Shown: piece by piece, positions 5,429-11,282 of the stretch
Position numbering within the stretch: the stretch's first letter is position 1
How the letters are laid out: every line of letters begins with the position of its first letter
NCBI GenBank assembly: GCA_964496595.1
Contig: CAZCAI010000150.1
Location: forward strand, 1-11,282
Length of the DNA: 11,282 bases
DNA from: JAAAOZ01 sp964496595
GTDB taxonomy: Bacteria > Chloroflexota > Anaerolineae > B4-G1 > SLSP01
Reading direction: 5' to 3'
Notes under the pieces: generated by a model
What the model saw: only the letters and a program-made list of their open reading frames with translations
Told to the model about the DNA's origin: nothing
Database searches by the model: none
Program-made: the position numbers and the translations under genes

Positions 5429-8068
5429 ATGAATAAGAAAAAGACAACGCCGTTACGTGAACAGTATCTGCGTATCAAAGCCCAACACCCGGATGCCATT
5501 CTCTTCTTCCGACTGGGCGATTTTTACGAGACCTTCGATGAGGACGCCGAGTTGGTGGCCCGCGAGTTGGATTTGACGCTCACCTCGCGGCCGGTCGCTA
5601 AGAATCAGCGCGTGCCGATGGCCGGCATGCCCCATCACGCCGCCGAGGGCTATATCGCGAAGCTGATCGAGAAGGGCTACCGCGTCGCGATTGCCGAGCA
5701 GATCGGTGAGCCGGATGGACACGGGCCGATGGAGCGCCGCGTGGAGCGCGTGGTCACGCCCGGCACCTTGACCGAGCCGGCCCTGCTGGAGGAGAAGCGC
5801 CCCAACTACCTGGCTGCCGCCGTCGTCGATGGCGAGCGCGCGGGCATCGCCTACGCCGATATTTCCACCGGCGAGTTCGCGACGACGCAGCTCTCCGACC
5901 AGGGCAATATCTTAGGCGCGGTGCAGCAGGAGTTGACGCGCCTCCAGCCGCGCGAGGTGCTGATCCCCAACGCCGGCTCGTGGCAGGAGCGCGATCCCGG
6001 CGAGCCGGGCCAGCGTTCGGAAGAGGCGCTGGTGGGCCAGATCTCCGCGCACTTCACGCCGTGGCCCAGCTACCGCTTCGAGAAAAATTCCGCGCGCCAA
6101 AATTTGCTCGAGCACTTCAGCGCGCGGACGCTCCAGGGCTTCGGCTGCGAAGGGAAGCCGCTGGCGATTCGGGCCGCCGGCGCGGTATTGGCCTACTTGC
6201 AGGAGACGCAGAAGGGCGTGCTGCCGCAGATCACGGGCTTGCGCACCTATACCGTCGATCACTTTATGGCGATTGACGCCGCCTCCTGGCGCAACCTGGA
6301 GATCACCGAGACGTTGCGCCGGGAGCGACGCGGCTCCCTACTCTGGGTGATTGATCGCACCTTCACCGCCATGGGCGCCCGGCGTCTGCTCCAACGCCTG
6401 GCGCAGCCGCTCTTAGACATCCCCGTGCTGGAGCAGCGGCTGGATCAGGTGCAGGGTTTTTATAATGACGGTCTGCTGCGCGCGGAGGTGCGCGAGTACC
6501 TCAAGCAGGCGCCCGATCTGGAGCGGATGACCAATCGCGTCGTCGCGCGGCGCGCCTCGCCACGGGATCTGGTCGGCATCCGCTCGGCGCTCGCCTCCGT
6601 GCCGACGCTCCGGGCGGCGCTGCGGCCGTTATCTAATAATGATAGTGGTAGCTTGCCCGGCTTCGCCCATCTGCTGGATGGCCTTGATCCCGTGGTCGAG
6701 GTCGCGAATCTCATCGCCGAGGCCATCGTCGATGATCCGCCCGCGCAGGTGGGCAACGACCGCGTAATTCGCGGCGGATTCTCCGAGGAGTTGGATCGCA
6801 TCGCCAATGCCGCGCGGGACGCCCGCGATTGGATCGCGGATTTGCAGAAGAAGGAGCGGCGGCGCACGGGCATCAAGAGCCTCAAGGTGGGCTACAACAA
6901 GGTCTTCGGCTATTACCTCGAGGTCACCAGGGCGAATTTGGAGCACGTGCCGGAGGAGTACATTCGTAAGCAGACACTCTCCAACTCCGAGCGCTACTTT
7001 ATCCCAGAGTTGAAGGAGCACGAGAGTATCGTGCTCAACGCCGACGAGCGGATCGCGGAGATCGAATCGCGCCTCTTCCGCGAGATTTGCGCGCAGGTCG
7101 CTGCCCAGGCCAGGGCGCTGCTCGCGACCGCTGCCGCCTTGGCGCGCGTCGATGTGGCCGCTGCGCTGGCCGAGGTCGCTGCTCAGCGGCAATACGTCCG
7201 CCCCACCTTCGATGAGACGCCCGTGATGGCCATCGAGCAGGGGCGCCATCCCGTGGCGGAGCAGACACTCTCCGAGCCGTTCACGCCCAACAACCTTGAG
7301 ATGGACGGCGAAAGTCGCATTCACATCATCACCGGGCCGAATATGGCGGGCAAGAGTATGTTCCTCCGCCAGACGGCCCTGATCGTCCTGCTGGCCCAGA
7401 TCGGCAGCTTTGTGCCGGCGGATCGGGCGCACATCGGCGTGGTGGATCGCATTTTCACGCGCATCGGCGCCTCCGATGAACTGGCGGCGGGCCAATCGAC
7501 CTTTATGGTGGAGATGGTGGAGACGGCCAACATCCTGCATCACGCCACGCCGCACAGCCTGCTGATTTTGGATGAGGTGGGGCGCGGCACGAGCACCTAC
7601 GACGGCATGGCCATCGCCTGGGCCGTGATCGAATATCTGCATAATCACCCGGAGCGGCGCGCGCGCACGCTCTTCGCCACCCACTATCACGAGCTGATCG
7701 AGATGGAGGAACGCCTGCCGCACGTGCGCAACTTCAATTTGGACGTCGTCGAGGAGGGGCGCGACATCATCTTCCTGCACCAGGTCGCGCCGGGCGGCGC
7801 GGATCGCTCCTACGGGATTCACGTGGCGCGGCTGGCGGGAATTCCCGCGCCTGTCGTCCATCGCGCGGAAGACTTGTTGGAGGATCTGGAGAGCGGTGAG
7901 TTCCGGCCCGGCACCCAATCGCAGGGGCCGGAGGACTTCCAGCCGGTACTCATCGCCAGGGAATCGCCGGTCATCGAGGCCCTGCGCCAGTTGGACATCA
8001 ACAGTCTCACCCCCATCGACGCGCTGACCAAGCTCTACGAATTGCAGAAAAAAGCCCAAGAGAACTGA
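5429..8068 (+). CDS. mutS: DNA mismatch repair protein MutS
   Basis: MutS binds mismatched bases and small loops in DNA and, using ATP, starts mismatch repair together with MutL. The protein has 879 residues, the normal length for MutS1. The N-terminal mismatch-recognition domain carries the Phe-X-Glu motif in GDFYE (F32, E34), after YLRIKAQHPDAILFFRLG. The clamp region has GYNKVFGYYLEV (from 488) and the YIRKQTLSNSERYFIPELKE block. The ATPase domain has Walker A GPNMAGKS (636-643), Walker B LLILDE (711-716) followed by VGRGTST, and ATHYHEL. The residue after Walker A is Met644 where most MutS proteins have Thr. The start codon directly follows the promoter and has no ribosome site. No mutL is present in the window. 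A methyltransferase gene follows after 61 bases without a terminator. Confidence 0.97.
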   Translation: MNKKKTTPLREQYLRIKAQHPDAILFFRLGDFYETFDEDAELVARELDLTLTSRPVAKNQRVPMAGMPHHAAEGYIAKLIEKGYRVAIAEQIGEPDGHGPMERRVERVVTPGTLTEPALLEEKRPNYLAAAVVDGERAGIAYADISTGEFATTQLSDQGNILGAVQQELTRLQPREVLIPNAGSWQERDPGEPGQRSEEALVGQISAHFTPWPSYRFEKNSARQNLLEHFSARTLQGFGCEGKPLAIRAAGAVLAYLQETQKGVLPQITGLRTYTVDHFMAIDAASWRNLEITETLRRERRGSLLWVIDRTFTAMGARRLLQRLAQPLLDIPVLEQRLDQVQGFYNDGLLRAEVREYLKQAPDLERMTNRVVARRASPRDLVGIRSALASVPTLRAALRPLSNNDSGSLPGFAHLLDGLDPVVEVANLIAEAIVDDPPAQVGNDRVIRGGFSEELDRIANAARDARDWIADLQKKERRRTGIKSLKVGYNKVFGYYLEVTRANLEHVPEEYIRKQTLSNSERYFIPELKEHESIVLNADERIAEIESRLFREICAQVAAQARALLATAAALARVDVAAALAEVAAQRQYVRPTFDETPVMAIEQGRHPVAEQTLSEPFTPNNLEMDGESRIHIITGPNMAGKSMFLRQTALIVLLAQIGSFVPADRAHIGVVDRIFTRIGASDELAAGQSTFMVEMVETANILHHATPHSLLILDEVGRGTSTYDGMAIAWAVIEYLHNHPERRARTLFATHYHELIEMEERLPHVRNFNLDVVEEGRDIIFLHQVAPGGADRSYGIHVARLAGIPAPVVHRAEDLLEDLESGEFRPGTQSQGPEDFQPVLIARESPVIEALRQLDINSLTPIDALTKLYELQKKAQEN

Positions 8069-8070
8069 TC

Positions 8071-8118
8071 CGCTGCGACGCTGTGACGCTAACACGCTGC
8101 GACGCTGCGACGCTGAAA
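8071..8118 (+). repeat. Six tandem copies of an 8-bp repeat (CGCTGYGA type)
   Basis: Units CGCTGCGA, CGCTGTGA, CGCTAACA, CGCTGCGA, CGCTGCGA and CGCTGAAA run without a gap from two bases after the mutS stop to the ribosome site of the next gene. Every unit starts with CGCT. Short repeats of this kind are scattered between genes in some Chloroflexota genomes (general recollection). It codes for nothing in the sense frames. Confidence 0.85.
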
Positions 8119-8129
8119 AGGAGAACATC

Positions 8130-8891
8130 ATGCCCCAAGCCTATGGAGAAAAATTTGCTCGCATCTACAATATGCGATGGAGCGCCTTCGCCAACCAGGT
8201 CTCGCCCCTGATTCGGAGCTTTTACGAGCAGAAGATGACCGATCCCATCCCCAAAACCCTGCTGGATTTGGGCTGCGGCACGGGGAAGCTGGCGCTGCAC
8301 TTCCTGGAGCACGGCTATCGCGTCACGGGATTGGATCTCTCCTCGGCGATGTTGGCGGTCGCGCGGGAGAACGCGCCGGAGTATTTGGTCGAGGAGCAGG
8401 CGCGCTTCGTGGTGGGGGATGCGGCGGAGTTCGCGCTCGATGAGGATTTTGGCCTGGTGGTCGCCACCTATGACACGCTGAATCATCTTCCCGACCTGAC
8501 GGCGCTGGGAAGCTGCTTTCACTCGGTCTATGGGGTGTTGTTGGACGCGGGCTGGTTCATCTTCGATCTGAACACGTTGGCCGGGCTGCATCGCTGGGGC
8601 GGCGTCACCGTCCAGGACGAACCGGATTTGCTGCTGATCAATCGGGGCGTCGTCGTGAAAGAGATGCGGCGCGCCTACACCTACATCACCGGCTTCTTCC
8701 GCCAGGAGGATGAGCGCTTCGAGCGCTTCGACGAGGTCGTCTATAACACCGCCTTCGATCTGGAGGCCGTCGCCGCGAGCTTGCAGCAGGTCGGATTCAG
8801 CCACGTTCACTTCGCGCGCGTGCAGGCCCTGGATGTGCCCCTCGCCGCGCCGGAGGAAGAGGGCCGTGTTTTCATTTGTGCGCAGAAGTAG
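8130..8891 (+). CDS. Class I SAM-dependent methyltransferase, substrate unknown
   Basis: Soluble enzyme of 253 residues that should transfer a methyl group from S-adenosylmethionine. The Rossmann-fold motif I is LLDLGCGTG (44-52). The acidic residue that binds the ribose is Asp69 in VTGLDLSSAML (65-75). FVVGDAAEF (93-101) supplies the adenine contact and VVATYDTLNHL (110-120) the post-motif II region. The C-terminal half (about 140-235) has the beta-strand pattern of the Methyltransf_25/11 group. The start has AAGGAG six to seven bases upstream, just after the octamer repeat. It lies 61 bases after mutS on the same strand with no terminator between, so cotranscription is likely, but nothing links it to mismatch repair. 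The substrate could be a small molecule; the sequence does not say. Confidence 0.9.
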   Translation: MPQAYGEKFARIYNMRWSAFANQVSPLIRSFYEQKMTDPIPKTLLDLGCGTGKLALHFLEHGYRVTGLDLSSAMLAVARENAPEYLVEEQARFVVGDAAEFALDEDFGLVVATYDTLNHLPDLTALGSCFHSVYGVLLDAGWFIFDLNTLAGLHRWGGVTVQDEPDLLLINRGVVVKEMRRAYTYITGFFRQEDERFERFDEVVYNTAFDLEAVAASLQQVGFSHVHFARVQALDVPLAAPEEEGRVFICAQK

Positions 8892-9184
8892 CGGGCGCCA
8901 ACGCGATCGCGATTAAGTTTTTGGCCTCCATCTCAGAAGCTATCCTGTCTATGGATAACCTGTGAGAAGACGGATCGTAACTGCGAAAGCCCAAGCTCTG
9001 AGGGGGATGTTTGATCACCTATCGTTTTTCCGAACAGCATCTCATCATCTATACCAAACGCCCCGCCCCGGCTATACTAAAAGCGACGGGTCGAAGACAT
9101 TGCGCGCGTCTACCGCTTGAGCCGGGAGGAAAGTGCATCGGAGCGGCGTAAAAGCATAGTTGCGGCTGGAGGAAATTGGAGATT
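8892..9184. other. Intergenic region between methyltransferase and TVP38 genes
   Basis: No gene is seen in this 293-base gap. GCCAA (8897-8901) and TTGGC (8921-8925) could form the base of a poor hairpin overlapping a T-run at 8918-8922, a weak terminator candidate for the upstream gene. CTATACCAAA (9049-9058) and CTATACTAAA (9072-9081) form an imperfect direct repeat 23 bases apart; the TATACT at 9073-9078 could be a -10 box, but no convincing -35 box is found. GGAGG at 9168-9172 and GGAG at 9178-9181 precede the next start. Confidence 0.4.
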
Positions 9185-9880
9185 ATGACATTAGAGGCGA
9201 AAAATCGATCCTGGGTATGGGTTGTGCCTATTGTCTTCATTCTCGTCTTTGGGATTCTTGTGGTATCTGCATGCCCCTTCTCCCTCTACGATGAATTCAA
9301 CCCCGAAACTATCCAGGCATTCATCGAAAGCTTTGGCTCGTGGGCGCCTGTGATTTACGCGTTCATTTATATCATCAGTTCCCCCATTCCCTTTCTGGCG
9401 GCGATACTTTCACCCTTGGGCGGCCTACTTTTTGGCACGCTGAGGGGAACCTTGCTCGTCATCGGCATCGCCACGACATCATCGCTCGTACCGTTTATGC
9501 TGGCGCGCCATTTGGGACGCGAGTGGGTTGAATCCAAGATGGAGGGCAAAAAGTTTGAGGAGATCTACCAGCAATCCGAAAGTAGCAGAGGGTTTATCTT
9601 CATCTTACTGATGCGTTTCGTACCCATTCTTCCGTGGGAGGTGCAGAGCTATCTCGCCGGCCTGACCAGAGTTCCGGCGTCAACTTATCTCTTAGCCACT
9701 GCCCTGGGTATTGTTCCGGGAACAACCTCCCTGGTATTTTTAGGGGACGCGATCAAAGATCCCACGTCGTGGAAGTTCTACACAGCGATTGGCTTAAACG
9801 TCATTATGGGCGGGGCGCCCGTCATCGCGATGCTCATCCGAAAACGAAGGAAATTACAAGGCGAAAATGCGGTGAGATGA
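9185..9880 (+). CDS. TVP38/TMEM64 family membrane protein (VTT domain)
   Basis: Integral membrane protein of 231 residues related to the DedA/TMEM64 families, whose members are thought to act in lipid scrambling or envelope maintenance. A hydrophobic segment at 10-29 is followed by the VTT core: about 55-80 (SPIPFLAAILSPLGGLLFG), 85-107, and the signature region 143-182 with R144, P147, P150, G159 and LGIVPGT (174-180). A last membrane segment is at 200-218 and the C-terminus is strongly basic (RKRRK). The start is uncertain: ATG at 9185 is chosen, with GGAG only three bases upstream and GGAGG twelve bases upstream; TTG at 9176, three bases after GGAGG, would add three residues. By eye the gene is less GC-rich than mutS. 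It stands alone on the plus strand, convergent with the rhomboid gene. Confidence 0.88.
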   Translation: MTLEAKNRSWVWVVPIVFILVFGILVVSACPFSLYDEFNPETIQAFIESFGSWAPVIYAFIYIISSPIPFLAAILSPLGGLLFGTLRGTLLVIGIATTSSLVPFMLARHLGREWVESKMEGKKFEEIYQQSESSRGFIFILLMRFVPILPWEVQSYLAGLTRVPASTYLLATALGIVPGTTSLVFLGDAIKDPTSWKFYTAIGLNVIMGGAPVIAMLIRKRRKLQGENAVR

Positions 9881-9958
9881 CGGCAACGATGAGGCCAACT
9901 TAAAATGCAGCACCAATTTCGCCTTGATAACGGCATCGGGGCTAATGCCTGGATGGGG

Positions 9959-9983
9959 AAAAATGTGCGGCAATCGTCCGCAC
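9959..9983 (-). terminator. Rho-independent terminator after the rhomboid gene
   Basis: GTGCGG (9965-9970) pairs with CCGCAC (9978-9983) around a seven-base loop. Read on the minus strand, the stem is followed by ATTTTT (9964-9959), a classic U-tract. It lies about 80 bases past the rhomboid stop codon. Confidence 0.7.
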
Positions 9984-10063
9984 GTCAATCATAACAAACC
10001 GGATTCGTATTATTTTTCGGGCGTATGGACGAGCGTGTGTGGGCCTGCGTCAAGGTGGTAGTA

Positions 10064-10750
10064 TTAAGTATCCCGGACCAACGAGGCGCGTTTCGCGTCC
10101 AAGGGCGGGATAGCTCGCGCGACATATCCGGCGATCACGCCCGCGACAAGCCCGCCAATGTGCGCCCAGTAGGCGACGCCGCCCGTCTGTGCGGAGTCCA
10201 CGCCGAGGCTGGCGACGCCGTTGAAGAACTGGAGCACGAACCAGAGGCCGACGAACATCAGCGCTGTGACGCGGGTCACCCGCCTCGATTCCCCGGCGAT
10301 CACCCGCACACGCGCCTTGGGGAACATCACGACGTAGGCGCCCATCACGGCGGCGATTGCGCCGCTCGCGCCCAGGCTGGGGATGGTGGAGCCTAAGCTG
10401 AAGAGGATGTGAACGGCCGAGGCCGCTAAGCCGCCCGCGAGGTAGAATACTAAATAGAGCGGCTTGCCCATCACCGCCTCCACATTATCGCCAAAGATCC
10501 AGAGGGAGAGCATATTGCCGAAGAGATGCATCCAGCCGCCGTGCATAAACATCGAGGTCAGCAGCGAGATCAGATTTTGCCCGCGCATAATCTCGGCGGG
10601 CACGACCCCGTAGGTGCGGATGAATTGCTCAAGTTGAGCGGGGCTGAGGGAAATCTGGTAGAGAAACACTACCACATTGAGGCCGATAAAGGACAACGTC
10701 AGTAACTGAAGACCGATTTTAGGACTGTCCTCATCTCCAACAGGAAACAT
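10064..10750 (-). CDS. Rhomboid family intramembrane serine protease
   Basis: Membrane protease of 228 residues that should cut substrate proteins inside the lipid bilayer. The catalytic serine is S129 in GASGAIAAVMGAY and the catalytic histidine H197 in AHIGGLVAG, giving the Ser-His dyad. The HGGWMHLFGNM motif (70-80) supplies H75 and N79, which support the oxyanion hole. About six membrane segments are visible: 14-33, 75-92, 98-118, 127-143, 160-180 and 196-213. There is no extra cytosolic domain. The ATG at 10750 has AAAGGA seven bases upstream. It lies downstream of the YtxH-type gene on the same strand, with an 18-bp hairpin between, and ends before a clear terminator. The substrate is unknown. 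Confidence 0.93.
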   Translation of the reverse strand: MFPVGDEDSPKIGLQLLTLSFIGLNVVVFLYQISLSPAQLEQFIRTYGVVPAEIMRGQNLISLLTSMFMHGGWMHLFGNMLSLWIFGDNVEAVMGKPLYLVFYLAGGLAASAVHILFSLGSTIPSLGASGAIAAVMGAYVVMFPKARVRVIAGESRRVTRVTALMFVGLWFVLQFFNGVASLGVDSAQTGGVAYWAHIGGLVAGVIAGYVARAIPPLDAKRASLVRDT

Positions 10751-10795
10751 AGTGCGATCCTTTCCATTCTTTTTTGCTTTGTCTGTGCCGCTATG

Positions 10796-10839
10796 CCAGG
10801 GGCGCCCGATGGGCTACTTCACCCGTTGGGCGCCCCTGG
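10796..10839. other. Long hairpin between the YtxH-type and rhomboid genes
   Basis: CCAGGGGCGCCC (10796-10807) pairs perfectly with 10828-10839. The stem continues with six more pairs (10808-10813 with 10822-10827, two of them G-U type), leaving an eight-base loop. On the minus strand, the direction of both neighbours, no U-run follows (CATAGCGGC). On the plus strand TTCTTGTACTTTTG follows, but no plus-strand gene ends here. It may attenuate or process the minus-strand transcript. Confidence 0.7.
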
Positions 10840-10867
10840 TTCTTGTACTTTTGCGCGATCTAATGTT

Positions 10868-11194
10868 TCAGGCTGCTTCCGTCTCCTCTTGAACGTTCTG
10901 GACGCCGCGCTTCAGCGACTTCTTCGACTCCTCAAGCGCGGACTCGCCCTCCGTCTGAATGTCGGCGGCATGCTGAGAAATCTCTGCCTTCGCCTCTTGG
11001 AGATGCGTCCGGGCCGTCGAGACGATCCGGTCGGCCTCTTGGCGCAGTTCATCCGTGGTTTGTTGAAACTGCTTGCGCGTCTGTTCGCCGGATTGCGGCG
11101 CCTTCAACATCGCCCACGTCACGCCGCCGGCGGCCCCGATGAGAAGCCCCAGCACGAACGACCCAAATTTGCCTCCCTGGTTTTTGTGTGTCAT
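10868..11194 (-). CDS. YtxH-domain small membrane-anchored protein
   Basis: Small protein of 108 residues with one N-terminal membrane segment rich in glycine (about 10-30: FGSFVLGLLIGAAGGVTWAML) followed by APQSGEQTRKQF, the pattern of the YtxH family (typically GLLxGAxxGxxxGLLxAPxSGxETR). Residues 37-105 are charged and predicted helical or coiled coil, with alternating Glu, Lys and Gln. YtxH proteins are often linked to envelope or general stress, but no biochemical role is established. An upstream TTG (11212) is excluded because AGGAGG (11204-11209) lies between it and the ATG at 11194, at the right distance for that ATG. It is followed by a long hairpin and the rhomboid gene. Confidence 0.88.
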   Translation of the reverse strand: MTHKNQGGKFGSFVLGLLIGAAGGVTWAMLKAPQSGEQTRKQFQQTTDELRQEADRIVSTARTHLQEAKAEISQHAADIQTEGESALEESKKSLKRGVQNVQEETEAA

Positions 11195-11203
11195 GTTGTT
11201 TTC

Positions 11204-11209
11204 CCTCCT
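11204..11209 (-). promoter_or_regulatory. Ribosome binding site of the YtxH-type gene
   Basis: AGGAGG on the minus strand, nine bases before the ATG at 11194. It decides the start against the TTG at 11212. A TATAAA at 11229-11224 could be a -10 box, but no good -35 box is seen before it. Confidence 0.8.
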
Positions 11210-11282
11210 CAATATCGGTTTAATTTATATGGCGATAAAACTTTCCAAAACCTGATGCTTTTCCCCAGAAAATCGCCTGTTA

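Noticed and set aside
8071..8118. Octamer array considered as a CRISPR
   Set aside because: Units of eight bases with no spacers; a plain tandem repeat.
6629..8131. 500-codon open frame antisense to mutS
   Set aside because: It is a shadow of GC-rich codon use in mutS. It has no ribosome site or recognisable domain, is rich in Arg, Gly and His, and the sense frame is certain.
8007..8810. 267-codon open frame antisense to the methyltransferase
   Set aside because: The sense frame carries clear SAM-binding motifs, while the antisense product is low in complexity and matches no known family pattern.
8902..8911. CGCGATCGCG palindrome resembling cyanobacterial HIP1
   Set aside because: One copy only, and its short symmetric form makes a poor hairpin; likely chance.
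8950..8958. TATGGATAA, one base from a DnaA box
   Set aside because: A single near-match with no cluster, no AT-rich unwinding region and no dnaA or dnaN nearby; not an origin.
10025..10396. 123-codon plus-strand frame over the rhomboid gene
   Set aside because: It overlaps the certain rhomboid coding sequence on the other strand and lacks a ribosome site or motif.

Overview
The window looks like chromosomal DNA of a free-living, probably Chloroflexota (Anaerolineae or Caldilineae-like) bacterium. This is inferred from several things together: an AglEFG-type sugar transporter, a GntR regulator with a solute-binding-protein effector domain, a short GC-rich octamer repeat between genes, moderately GC-rich coding sequence, and Gram-positive-style AGGAGG ribosome sites. 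None of these alone fixes the taxon. I see no mobile element, CRISPR array, rRNA or tRNA.

Left half, all on the minus strand and read from right to left: a GntR/solute-binding-protein fusion regulator (3821-5281), then a binding lipoprotein (aglE-like, 2330-3643) and two permeases (aglF-like 1066-2178, aglG-like 155-1066), closed by a strong hairpin terminator (65-110). The three transporter genes form one operon for uptake of an alpha-glucoside-type sugar. A 13-bp-arm hairpin region lies between the lipoprotein and permease genes, and the permease genes overlap as TAATG. No ATPase or glycosidase gene is present, so the transporter must use an ATPase encoded elsewhere. The regulator has a textbook promoter (TTGACA, 17 bp, TATAAT) whose -10 box lies inside a 23-bp perfect palindrome, a natural autoregulatory operator. 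Further dyads lie around the likely promoter of the transporter operon.

Middle, plus strand: a complete mutS (5429-8068). Its promoter lies so close to the ATG that the mRNA is probably leaderless. After six copies of an 8-bp repeat comes a class I SAM-dependent methyltransferase (8130-8891), likely cotranscribed with mutS.

Right end: a TVP38/TMEM64 (VTT-domain) membrane protein on the plus strand (9185-9880). Facing it on the minus strand are a YtxH-type small membrane protein (10868-11194) and a rhomboid intramembrane serine protease (10064-10750), separated by an 18-bp hairpin and followed by a rho-independent terminator.

The most unusual part is the regulator: a cytoplasmic transcription factor that appears to use a full-length copy of an ABC-transporter sugar-binding protein as its sensor, encoded directly upstream of a transporter with its own secreted binding protein.
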